Origin: Corallincola holothuriorum
Lineage (GTDB): Bacteria > Pseudomonadota > Gammaproteobacteria > Enterobacterales > Neiellaceae
Direction: 5' to 3'
DNA: 64,000 bases
Assembly: GCF_003336225.1 (NCBI RefSeq)
Contig: NZ_QPID01000003.1
Location: 248,001 to 312,000, forward strand
Both the position numbers and the translations under genes were made by a program. A model generated the notes under the pieces. That model made no database searches, was not told where the DNA came from, and saw only the letters and a program-made list of their open reading frames with translations. Positions 35,352 through 43,389 of the stretch are shown here, one piece after another (within the stretch, counting starts at the first letter, position 1; the number at the start of each line of letters is the position of its first letter).

Positions 35352-35903
35352 ATGTCGTCAGCCTTACCGCCTTTACCACCACACGATGCCTATGCGGCAA
35401 GCCCCGCTGCCAAGCTGGTAGATTGCAATATGAGTGAGCATGGTGCAGTGATCAGAGAGATCTTCAATGATGCGATCCTCAACTCCACCGCGCTGTACGA
35501 ATATCAGCCGCGCAGTGAAGGGGATATCGCGCAATGGTTTCAGCACAAGCTAACAGCCGGACATCCTGTTATTGGTGCCGTTGATGAGCAAGGTTACCTA
35601 CAGGGCTTTGCCAGTTACGGCCTGTTTCGTGACAAACCCGCAGCCAATCAGACCATGGAACATTCCGTGTATATCCACCCGCAGCATCGTGGGTTGGGAT
35701 TAGGGGAGTTGCTCCTGCGGGCTTTGATCAAGCGCGCAGAGCAGCAGTCGGTGCATGTGTTGGTTGGCGCCATTGATGCCGACAATTCCGCCAGTATTCG
35801 TTTGCACGAAAAGCTCGGTTTCGTCCACGCTGGCACTCTGACCGAATCGGCGTTTAAATTTGACCGCTGGTTGGATTTAGCACTGTATCAAAAAGTACTT
35901 TAA
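35352..35903 (+). CDS. GNAT acetyltransferase of the phosphinothricin/ArsN type
   Basis: A 183-residue acetyltransferase. The N-terminal IREIFNDAILNSTALYEYQPRS and the acetyl-CoA loop HRGLGLGELLL, followed by SASIRLHEKLGF, place it in the phosphinothricin acetyltransferase group. Members next to ars genes (ArsN1) acetylate arsinothricin, a natural arsenic antibiotic. Its position 51 bp after arsJ on the same strand supports that role, but the same fold acts on phosphinothricin and methionine sulfoximine, so the substrate is not settled. Confidence 0.82.
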   Translation: MSSALPPLPPHDAYAASPAAKLVDCNMSEHGAVIREIFNDAILNSTALYEYQPRSEGDIAQWFQHKLTAGHPVIGAVDEQGYLQGFASYGLFRDKPAANQTMEHSVYIHPQHRGLGLGELLLRALIKRAEQQSVHVLVGAIDADNSASIRLHEKLGFVHAGTLTESAFKFDRWLDLALYQKVL

Positions 35904-35921
35904 CCCCGCGATCCTTCATTG

Positions 35922-35970
35922 GCCCACAGCAGGCAAATCGAGCGTGAGGCTGATTTACCTGCTGGGTGGC
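35922..35970. repeat. Inverted repeat at the end of the ars operon
   Basis: A 12-bp stem with one mismatch (35928-35939 and 35952-35963; AGCAGG-x-AAATC with GATTT-x-CCTGCT) encloses a 12-bp loop, and GCC/GGC bases extend it outward. It could terminate both convergent transcripts, but there is no T-run. Confidence 0.45.
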
Positions 35971-36007
35971 TTTGCCGTTTTCATTCTGACTAGTTACCTG
36001 CAGTTAA

Positions 36008-37441
36008 TCAGCCCTTGTTCAGTAGCAGCACCACACCGGATTGTGCTGGCAAATAGCCGTCGTTAAGCTCTCCGTAGACGATGTTGGCATCATCAATCTG
36101 TAGCGGTTGCGCTGTATTGCTACGGTTTATTGCCACCTGTAGGGTCTGGTGTTGTGAGCTTCGCTGGTAGCGGAGCACGTTGTCGTCACTCTGTTGAAAA
36201 CAGAAATCACCCGTTGCCAAGGTCGGATATTGTTTACGCAGTTGGATCAATGTCGTTAGCTGAGCCGCCATGTTGTTATCCTGCTGCTCCGGGGCGTGCC
36301 ACGGATAGGCCTCTCTGCAATATGGATCGTCTGCAGATGACATGCCTATTTCATCACCGTAGTAAATACAGGGCGCTCCTGGCATGGTCATCATAAACAG
36401 CCAGCATAGTTTTAGTGCCGCTTTGTCCTCCGATAAGATCCACAACGGTCTAGCCATATCATGACTGCCCAACAAGTTGAGCTGGGCGAAGTTTATCTGC
36501 CAGTCATACCAGCCATGCATTTGGTTAATAACCTGCTGAAAGCCCTTGCTGTCGAGTGGTTCCAGGGTGAGGTGGTTGCGCTGGTAGCCATTGAGGGTAT
36601 GAGCACCAAAGTAGCTTAAACTTGCCCAGCAAAAGGTGTAGTTCATGGTGGCGTCAAACATGTCACCTTGCAGCCACCGTTGTGCTTTTTCCCACACCTC
36701 GCCACAAATGTAAGCGTCAGGATTAGCGGTTTTAACCACATCCCTGAATCCGCGCCAGAATTCGTCATCGTCGATCTCGTAAGGAACATCAAGACGCCAG
36801 CCATCAATGCCAAACTCTAGCCAGAATTTGGCTACGTCATAGATATACTGACGCACGCCGGGATTACTGTGGTTGAACTGAGGCAGGGCAGGCAGATCCC
36901 ACCAAGCGGCATAATTGGTGGGCTCATCAGCATTGCTTGGATAGGGATTGAGGGGCCAATCTTGGATTTTAAACCAATCAATGTAAGGGGAGTCACCACC
37001 GCATTCTAAAATATGATGGAATGGCCAAAAGCCGCGACTGGCATGGTTGAAGACCCCATCTAGCACGACTTTCATGTCGCGCCGATGTGCTTCGTCCAGC
37101 AGTTCTCGTAACCCTTGATTACCGCCCAACAGAGGATCAACCTGCATAAAGTCAAAGGTGTGATACCTGTGATTGCTGGCGGATCTGAATATTGGACAGA
37201 GGTAGATCGCGGTAATGCCTAACTGCTGCAAATAATCTAACTTGTCGATAACGCCATACAGATCACCCCCCTGAAAGCCTTGCTGCTCTGCGGGTGTCCC
37301 CCAGGGTTTGAATTTAACCCCCAATGGAGCAGGCGCTTCACGCCGGGCAAAGCGATCAGGATATATCTGATAAAAAACGGCTTGTTTGACCCAGTCAGGA
37401 GTCGCGATATCAGCGGATTGAGATGGCTTAATGGTCGTCAT
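36008..37441 (-). CDS. Cytoplasmic GH13 maltodextrin hydrolase (MalZ/cyclomaltodextrinase-like)
   Basis: A 477-residue enzyme with no signal peptide, so it acts on imported maltodextrins. GH13 regions are DGVFNH, GWRLDVPYE (nucleophile Asp), CGEVWE (acid/base Glu) and LLGSHD. It starts with YQIYPDRFAR and FQGGDLYGV, typical of neopullulanase/maltogenic amylase and MalZ relatives, but lacks the N-terminal CBM34 domain those usually have. Its start overlaps the aldo/keto reductase stop by 4 bp, so they are translationally coupled. Confidence 0.9.
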   Translation of the reverse strand: MTTIKPSQSADIATPDWVKQAVFYQIYPDRFARREAPAPLGVKFKPWGTPAEQQGFQGGDLYGVIDKLDYLQQLGITAIYLCPIFRSASNHRYHTFDFMQVDPLLGGNQGLRELLDEAHRRDMKVVLDGVFNHASRGFWPFHHILECGGDSPYIDWFKIQDWPLNPYPSNADEPTNYAAWWDLPALPQFNHSNPGVRQYIYDVAKFWLEFGIDGWRLDVPYEIDDDEFWRGFRDVVKTANPDAYICGEVWEKAQRWLQGDMFDATMNYTFCWASLSYFGAHTLNGYQRNHLTLEPLDSKGFQQVINQMHGWYDWQINFAQLNLLGSHDMARPLWILSEDKAALKLCWLFMMTMPGAPCIYYGDEIGMSSADDPYCREAYPWHAPEQQDNNMAAQLTTLIQLRKQYPTLATGDFCFQQSDDNVLRYQRSSQHQTLQVAINRSNTAQPLQIDDANIVYGELNDGYLPAQSGVVLLLNKG

Positions 37442-38433
37442 AGTAAGCCCTCCTGTTGATAGGGTGACAGTAATTGCTCTAGGGCTTGGCGATCATAGTC
37501 GGTTAATTCCCATGTCATGGCGTTGAGGTTGGCTTCCACCTGTTCGGCGTTGAGCGCCCCGGCAATAACCGAGGTGACCGCAGGCTGATCTGCTAACCAA
37601 TTAATGGCCAACTCATTGAGCGGTTTGCCCAATGCTCCGGCGAACTCCTGCAGTACGTTAATGATCTGCATGTATTTAGGTAGCAGCTCACCTTGGAGCT
37701 TGGGGTTGTGACGGCGTACATCATTTTCATGCAGAGGCGCGTCGACATCGAAGTGACCACTGAGTAAGCCCTGCATTAATGGGCTGTAGGGAAAGAACGC
37801 GAGTCCCTGCTGTGTGCAGTAGGGAAGGATCTGTTGCTCAGTGCGATAGCTCAAAGCAATGAAGTGATAGTACTCAGGGTTACGTTCGAGCATGTTGTAC
37901 AGCCCTTGATAGCTGCAAATTGGCGCCAGCGTATCGGCTTGTTCGAGCTCAGCTAGTGAAAAGTTGCTCACCCCTAGATGGCGCACCTTGCCACTGGCTT
38001 GGATCGCTTGCAGTGTTTCTAGAGTTTGCGGCAACGGCTGATCGGCTGACGGCCAATGGATCTGATAGATATCCAGATAGTCAGTGCCAATTCTGGTCAA
38101 ACTGTCATCGATCTCTTTTAGCAAGCTGGCGGCTGACAAGTCATTGCTGACGTTGTTGTTTTTGTCCCAAACTAGGCCGCACTTACTGGCAATGATCAGG
38201 TCTTGGCGTGCCTTTCCTTGCAGGGCTTTACCTAAAATGGTTTCCGCGTGCCCTAAGCCATAGACAGGTGCGACATCAAAAAAGTTTATGCCGCCAGCGA
38301 TTGCTGCGTGAATGGCTTGAATAGCATTTTTGTCACTGCCGCCGGTCCAGCTGTCGCCACCGGAGATGCCCCAGCAGCCATAACCCAGTGCAGAGACTGC
38401 GCGATTAAGGCGTTTAGGTTGTTTGAATTTCAT
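37438..38433 (-). CDS. Aldo/keto reductase
   Basis: A 331-residue NADPH-dependent reductase of the (beta/alpha)8 type. The catalytic tetrad residues are visible: Asp in FFDVAPVYGLG with Tyr, Lys in IIASKCGLVW and His in YQIHWPS. The cofactor-binding LGVSNFS and the VIAGALNAEQVEANL C-terminal motif are intact. The substrate is unknown. It lies between a maltodextrin hydrolase and a MalE-like gene, so a sugar aldehyde is plausible but unproven. Confidence 0.88.
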   Translation of the reverse strand: MKFKQPKRLNRAVSALGYGCWGISGGDSWTGGSDKNAIQAIHAAIAGGINFFDVAPVYGLGHAETILGKALQGKARQDLIIASKCGLVWDKNNNVSNDLSAASLLKEIDDSLTRIGTDYLDIYQIHWPSADQPLPQTLETLQAIQASGKVRHLGVSNFSLAELEQADTLAPICSYQGLYNMLERNPEYYHFIALSYRTEQQILPYCTQQGLAFFPYSPLMQGLLSGHFDVDAPLHENDVRRHNPKLQGELLPKYMQIINVLQEFAGALGKPLNELAINWLADQPAVTSVIAGALNAEQVEANLNAMTWELTDYDRQALEQLLSPYQQEGLL

Positions 38434-38487
38434 AACATGATGTCTCTGTAAGTGATGAAAAATAGTGCCGCAAATGGTGCTCGTTGC

Positions 38488-39681
38488 TTAGCGTACAATA
38501 CGTTTGGCCGCGGCATTGAGGGCTGATTCTGGTGATTGCCGCCCGGTGGTGATATTGGACAGTGCTGCATTCATCGCCGACCAAAACTGGCCCATTTTGT
38601 TGACATTCGGCATCAGCTCGCCGAGTTCAGCACTGCGATAGGTTGCTGCCAGGCGGGAGTCTTTGAGCATGACCTGCCTTAATTGTTTATTGGCAGAAAC
38701 ACCCAGTTCATTACTGCTGTGGTAGAGCGTCAAATTATCTTGGGTGAGCAGATAGTTTTCAATAAACTCGACAGCGAGATCTTTATTTGGGGTGTTGCCG
38801 TTAATCGTTGCACCATAGACACCAACAAATGCCTTACTGTGATGACCATTGACTCTGGGCAGTGGCACGACGCCGAAGTCGATACCCGTTTTATCCAGAT
38901 CATCCCAATACCATGGGCCACTGATCACCATCGCCACTTCACCTTTCGAGAATTTCATATCCATGACGGAGTAATCGATATGCTTTTCCATCAGTCCTTC
39001 ATCAATCATGCGTTTAAGTAATTGCGCACCATAGATGGCACCTTCGCTGTTGGCACCGGTTTCACTGGTGTCATAACCTTTGGCGGTTTTGGCAAATGGT
39101 CTGGCACCATGGGCAGCCAGTATTGGCCAGGTAAAATAGGTATTGTTGTAGTCCCATGCGATGGCGGCGACCTTACTTTCAGACATGAGTGATTTATGTA
39201 ACTCAAACATCGCTTCAAAGCTTGCCGGTGTTTGGTCGATGAGGGCTTTATTGTAGATCAGACTTACCGCCTCAATGGCGATGGGATAAGCGAAGATATC
39301 GCCATTCACCGTGACGGCATCCCAAGCGTAATCAAGAGTATTTTCCAGAATATGTCGACTGGGCTTCAGCGGTTGGATCAAGCCGCCAGTGCCCCAATCA
39401 CCGTATCTGTCATGAGCCCACAACATAATGTCAGGGCCTTCGCCACCGCCAGCGGCGATGCCAAACATCCCGGGAGCATCGCCCTGTTTAACCACGGTGA
39501 CAGGGATACCAGTATCCTCGGTAAACTTGGCTGCAACGGCTTGCATCTGCACCGTGCCCTTATCTGCCCAAATTTCTAATGCACCCTGCTTCATCCCTGC
39601 ATTCGCCGATCCCAGTAGCGCCGCCGTGAATACGATGCTGGTTTGCAGTAGCCGCGTTGTAGTAAATCTGATTTTGTTCAT
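38488..39681 (-). CDS. malE: MalE-like maltodextrin-binding protein
   Basis: A 397-residue periplasmic solute-binding protein with a signal peptide ending ...LLGSANA. The ATG at 39681 has AGAGGTGA upstream; a GTG two codons earlier overlaps that site. It matches E. coli MalE through GPDIMLWAHDRYGDWGTGGLIQPL, FAYPIAIEAVSLIYNK, TYFTWPILAAHG, VISGPWYWDDLDKT and the C-terminal block GELMPNVNKMGQFWSAMNAALSN. No membrane or ATPase subunits (MalF, MalG, MalK) are in the window, so its transporter must be elsewhere. It heads the reductase-GH13 operon. Confidence 0.88.
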   Translation of the reverse strand: MNKIRFTTTRLLQTSIVFTAALLGSANAGMKQGALEIWADKGTVQMQAVAAKFTEDTGIPVTVVKQGDAPGMFGIAAGGGEGPDIMLWAHDRYGDWGTGGLIQPLKPSRHILENTLDYAWDAVTVNGDIFAYPIAIEAVSLIYNKALIDQTPASFEAMFELHKSLMSESKVAAIAWDYNNTYFTWPILAAHGARPFAKTAKGYDTSETGANSEGAIYGAQLLKRMIDEGLMEKHIDYSVMDMKFSKGEVAMVISGPWYWDDLDKTGIDFGVVPLPRVNGHHSKAFVGVYGATINGNTPNKDLAVEFIENYLLTQDNLTLYHSSNELGVSANKQLRQVMLKDSRLAATYRSAELGELMPNVNKMGQFWSAMNAALSNITTGRQSPESALNAAAKRIVR

Positions 39682-39737
39682 GTTCACCTCTGTTATGGCA
39701 AGATTTTGAATCTAAAGCTTGCGCTCTTGTTTTCTTT

Positions 39738-39756
39738 GGTGAAAAATAATTTCGTA
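39738..39756. promoter_or_regulatory. Possible KdgR operator between malE-like and kdgK
   Basis: GGTGAAAAATAATTTCGTA contains GAAA-N5-TTTC, the core of the KdgR consensus (RAAA-N5-TTTY). It lies between two divergent genes, 28 bp upstream of kdgK. The IclR-family regulator encoded two genes away is the natural candidate to bind. Site-only evidence. Confidence 0.4.
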
Positions 39757-39783
39757 TATAAAATTGCAGAGGGTTGACTGATT

Positions 39784-40764
39784 GTGAACCTAAAAATTGA
39801 AAAAACGAGATCAACATCACTTATCGATGAGTTTCATTGGCAGGATGTTAAGTCGGTGGCGGTGGTCGGTGAGGCGATGCTGGAACAGCGTGCGCATGCC
39901 TGTTTAGAGGAGTCGTCGGCCGATCATTCAGCGACCGTTTATGGTGGCGATGCCATTAACTTTGCCATCTACTTAAAACGATTGGTCGGGGATGCGCAGC
40001 AGGTTTGCTTTATTTCAGCATTAGGAGACAGCGACAGCAGTCGCGAACTGCTTACGTCTTGGCGACAGGAGGGGCTGGATTGCTCCGGTGTCCCCCTGTT
40101 GTCTGAGCAAGCCACCGGACGTTATCAGATCCATCTCGACCAAAACGGTGAACGTAGCTTTCGTTATCAACGGGCAGGCTCCGCTGCATCACAATATTTG
40201 TCTCGCCTACCTTCGGGGTGGTCAGAGCCCTACGATGCCATCTATCTGACCGGTGTTACCCTCGCCATTCTCGATGACCAAGGGCGTGAGCAGCTGATGG
40301 CGGAATTGGTACGCTTTGTTGAAAGGCAGGGGCGGCTCATTTTCGACAGTAATTTTCGACCAGAGCTGTGGCGCAATCATCAGCACGCGATGCATTGGAT
40401 GCAGCAAGCGAAGCAGATGGCTTGTTTGAACTTACTGACGCTGGAAGACGAATCTGCACTGCACGGCCGAGACCTCGTGGCTGATGCTATTTTGCCCAAC
40501 GGCTGTGAAGGGGTAATTAAGTGTGGGCAAGCCCCGGCTCATGTTCAGGCCGATGGCCTATGTGTTGCCGTGTCTAGCGTGCCAGCTGAGGTGCAAGACA
40601 CTACGGCAGCGGGTGATTCATTTAATGCCGGTTATCTTGCTGCCCGTTTCACGGGCGCTGGTGGCGAGGCTGCTGCGCGTTGTGGCCACATACTGGCGGC
40701 CAGCGTCATCTCACAATTTGGCGCAATTGTTCCCGTCGCCATGATGCCTGCGTTAAAGTATTGA
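39784..40764 (+). CDS. kdgK: 2-keto-3-deoxygluconate kinase (PfkB family)
   Basis: A 326-residue PfkB sugar kinase that phosphorylates 2-keto-3-deoxygluconate to KDPG. Recognised motifs are the N-terminal GGDAINFAIYLKRL, the central ATP and metal sites, and the C-terminal DTTAAGDSFNAGYLA with the catalytic Asp. The assignment to KDG kinase leans on its neighbours kdgR and eda. The start is GTG at 39784, with GAGGG 10 bp upstream. Confidence 0.88.
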   Translation: MNLKIEKTRSTSLIDEFHWQDVKSVAVVGEAMLEQRAHACLEESSADHSATVYGGDAINFAIYLKRLVGDAQQVCFISALGDSDSSRELLTSWRQEGLDCSGVPLLSEQATGRYQIHLDQNGERSFRYQRAGSAASQYLSRLPSGWSEPYDAIYLTGVTLAILDDQGREQLMAELVRFVERQGRLIFDSNFRPELWRNHQHAMHWMQQAKQMACLNLLTLEDESALHGRDLVADAILPNGCEGVIKCGQAPAHVQADGLCVAVSSVPAEVQDTTAAGDSFNAGYLAARFTGAGGEAAARCGHILAASVISQFGAIVPVAMMPALKY

Positions 40765-40810
40765 GCTGTTTTCGTTGTGCCTGTTTTTATATCAGTTTGG
40801 GAGTCTTGTT

Positions 40811-41605
40811 TTGGCAACAAAACCACAGTCAGAAAAATCATCCTATACGGCCCCCGCATTAGAGAAAGGGCTGGACATTTTAGAGCTGCTGGCACAGCAG
40901 TCTGGGCCATTGAGTAAGAACCAAATTGCCGAAAAATTAGAAAGAAGTATCAACGAGATCTTTCGGATGCTTTCGATCCTCGAAGCCCGCGGTTATCTGC
41001 GGATTGATGACGCGGGTGGTATTCAACTCAGTATGCGTCTTTGGCAAATGGCTCATCGTTACCCACCGCAAGACCGGCTGCGTGCAATGGCGCTGCCGGT
41101 GATGCAGCAACTTAGCCAAGAGCTGGTGCAATCGTGCCATCTAGTGGTACCCGAAGAAGAGAATTTAGTGGTCGCAGCGCGACAGGAAAGCCCAGGAAAA
41201 ATGGGCTTTACTGTACGTTTAGGGACACAAGTGGATGTGTTTGAGTCAACCTCTGGCTGGTTGTTGCTGGCTTTAGCGGGTGATTCGATGCAGCAGCGCC
41301 TATGGAACAGTCAGGCGGTTAACCCAAAATTAAGACAACAGCTAGCACCGCAATTAGAGAGTATTCGTCGGGATCGCCGCTTGGTACGAGAAAGCATGCA
41401 GATCAAAGGCATTCTTAACATCAGCTTTCCGATCTGTAATGAACAGGGTGAAGCATTTGCGGTACTGACCGTGCCCTATTTGGGTGCTTACAGCGACAAC
41501 CTGAATGAACCCAGTGTTTCGCAAGAGCGGGCGATCACTGCTTGCATGAAAGCGGCGCAGGCGATCCAACGTCAATTGGGTTTTCAGCCAGACAAACTGG
41601 CATAA
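40811..41605 (+). CDS. kdgR: IclR-family regulator, probably KdgR
   Basis: A 264-residue repressor. The N-terminal winged helix (APALEKGLDILELLAQQSGPLSKNQIAEKLERSINEIFRMLSILEARGYL) is typical of IclR. The C-terminal effector domain contains GFTVRLGTQVD and ISFPICNEQGEAFAVLTVPYL. The TTG at 40811 is chosen because GGAG lies 8 bp upstream; an upstream in-frame start adds a hydrophobic stretch unlike the family. It probably senses KDG and controls kdgK, eda and perhaps the divergent malE-like operon. Confidence 0.82.
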   Translation: MATKPQSEKSSYTAPALEKGLDILELLAQQSGPLSKNQIAEKLERSINEIFRMLSILEARGYLRIDDAGGIQLSMRLWQMAHRYPPQDRLRAMALPVMQQLSQELVQSCHLVVPEEENLVVAARQESPGKMGFTVRLGTQVDVFESTSGWLLLALAGDSMQQRLWNSQAVNPKLRQQLAPQLESIRRDRRLVRESMQIKGILNISFPICNEQGEAFAVLTVPYLGAYSDNLNEPSVSQERAITACMKAAQAIQRQLGFQPDKLA

Positions 41606-41639
41606 GCTAAAGGTTTACAACGGGATATGAGGATCTGAC

Positions 41640-42266
41640 ATGGACAAGATGCAACAACTGATTGAACGCACCTATCCGGTATTGCCGGTCATGGTCATTA
41701 AGCGTTTAGCTGACGCAGTGCCGTTGGCAACGGCACTGGCGAAGGGCGGCATCGATGTTTTCGAAGTGACACTGCGCACAGCGTGTGCGCTCGATGCGAT
41801 TAAGGCGATTAAACAAGATGTGCCGGATGCGCTGGTAGGTGCCGGTACTGTGTGTAGCGCGGAACAGTTGCTGCAAGTGCAAGCTGCAGGGGCTGATTTT
41901 GCGGTATCACCGGGGCTGACTGAGCAGTTAGCCGAGGCCGCCGTTGCCAATAATTTCATTTTAATACCCGGTGTCAGTACGCCCAGCGAAGTGATGCGAG
42001 CGCAGCAGTATGGCTTTAATTTGCTCAAGTTCTTCCCCGCAGCGCAAGCCGGTGGCGTGGGTATGTTGAAAGCATTTGCCGGCCCGTTTGGCAATCTCAA
42101 ATTTTGTCCAACGGGTGGCATCAGCGAGGCCAATGCGGCTGATTATCTAGCCCTCGACAATGTGGTGTGTGTGGGTGGTTCGTGGGTTTGCCCTAATGCC
42201 ATGGTTGAAGCCGGTGATTGGCAAGGGATCACGGATTTAGCTAAGGCCACCAGCCAGCTGGGTTAG
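41640..42266 (+). CDS. eda: KDPG/KHG aldolase
   Basis: A 208-residue class I aldolase that splits KDPG into pyruvate and glyceraldehyde-3-phosphate. The Schiff-base Lys lies in FNLLKFFPAAQAGG, and the catalytic Glu in VFEVTLRT. VPDALVGAGTV, FAVSPGLT and FCPTGGI complete the barrel. GATATGAGG lies upstream of the ATG. It is the third gene of kdgK-kdgR-eda, and its stop is adjacent to the stop of the convergent fbpC-like gene. Confidence 0.96.
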   Translation: MDKMQQLIERTYPVLPVMVIKRLADAVPLATALAKGGIDVFEVTLRTACALDAIKAIKQDVPDALVGAGTVCSAEQLLQVQAAGADFAVSPGLTEQLAEAAVANNFILIPGVSTPSEVMRAQQYGFNLLKFFPAAQAGGVGMLKAFAGPFGNLKFCPTGGISEANAADYLALDNVVCVGGSWVCPNAMVEAGDWQGITDLAKATSQLG

Positions 42267-43388
42267 TCAGTCCTCGCCGGGGTTGTCCTTAACAAAGAAA
42301 ATCACGTGTTGCAGATCCAGCCGGATCCCTATCGCTTCTCCCACTCCATGATCATGGTGGCTTGAAGCGATACATAGCGCCCGTTCGCCGCAAGGCAGTT
42401 CAATTTCGTACTGGAAGGAGGTGCCACGGAACTGTTTACTGATGATGGTGCCGGTGAGCTCACTGTCGTCGTCATGTTCCAGATCATCAGGACGGATCAG
42501 TAGCTCTATTGGGGTCTCAACGTCGAAGCCATGTTCAAATTGCAGTGATGCATTGACGAAGTTGGTTTTGATCTCGCAGTGATTAAACGCCAATGCCGGA
42601 ACAAAATGCCCCTGACCGATGAAGTCGGCCACAAAGCGGGTTTTCGGTGCATGGTAGATCTCGTATGGCGTATCAAACTGGTGGATTTCTCCCTGCTGCA
42701 TAATGGCCACGCGATCGGCGATGGCAAAGGCTTCCATCTGATCGTGGGTCACCATCAGCGCGGTGATATTCTCTTTTTGCAGTATCTGTCTAACTTCCGG
42801 CACCAGCGTCTCTTTCAGTGTCGCATCTAATCCTGAAAATGGCTCATCCAGCAGCAGCAGATCCGGTTTAGGAGCCAGCGCTCTGGCCAAGGCCACCCGC
42901 TGTTGTTGCCCGCCAGACAATGAACTGGGATAGCGCTCTTCGGTATCCGGCAAACCGATCAGTTTGAGCAGTTCGGAGACCCGCTGTTGGATCTGTTGCT
43001 TGGTCTGCTGGCGTAATCCGAAAGCGATGTTTTGTGCCACTGTCAGGTGAGGGAACAGCGCAATATCCTGAAACACCATGCCGATCTTGCGTTGCTCTGG
43101 GGGGAGCTGATGTTGTGGCTCAGCCAGTTGCACGCCGTGCATCGTAATGCGCCCCTGTTGCAGGGTTTCAAAGCCAGCGATGGTGCGTAACAAAGTGGAT
43201 TTGCCACAACCACTGGGGCCCAACAAGCAGCCGATTTCCCCTTGGTGCAGCTGTAAATTGACCGACTTTACGGCGCTAACATCACCGTAGTTGACGCTCA
43301 ATTGTTGCAGATCTAGCTGCACCGGCTGCGCAGTCGAAGCGGCGACATAACCTGATACGGGTGCTGACGGTGTCGCTGAACAAGGCAT
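42267..43388 (-). CDS. fbpC: Fe(III) ABC transporter ATP-binding protein, FbpC-like
   Basis: A 373-residue ATPase. Walker A is GPSGCGKST, the signature is LSGGQQQR, Walker B is LLLLDEPFSGLD, and a C-terminal TOBE-like domain is at residues about 250-373. The ATG at 43388 is used because it starts 1 bp after the permease stop; a TTG six codons upstream is possible. The neighbouring two-domain permease and ferric binding protein identify it as part of an FbpABC-type iron importer. Confidence 0.88.
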   Translation of the reverse strand: MPCSATPSAPVSGYVAASTAQPVQLDLQQLSVNYGDVSAVKSVNLQLHQGEIGCLLGPSGCGKSTLLRTIAGFETLQQGRITMHGVQLAEPQHQLPPEQRKIGMVFQDIALFPHLTVAQNIAFGLRQQTKQQIQQRVSELLKLIGLPDTEERYPSSLSGGQQQRVALARALAPKPDLLLLDEPFSGLDATLKETLVPEVRQILQKENITALMVTHDQMEAFAIADRVAIMQQGEIHQFDTPYEIYHAPKTRFVADFIGQGHFVPALAFNHCEIKTNFVNASLQFEHGFDVETPIELLIRPDDLEHDDDSELTGTIISKQFRGTSFQYEIELPCGERALCIASSHHDHGVGEAIGIRLDLQHVIFFVKDNPGED

Positions 43389-43389
43389 A

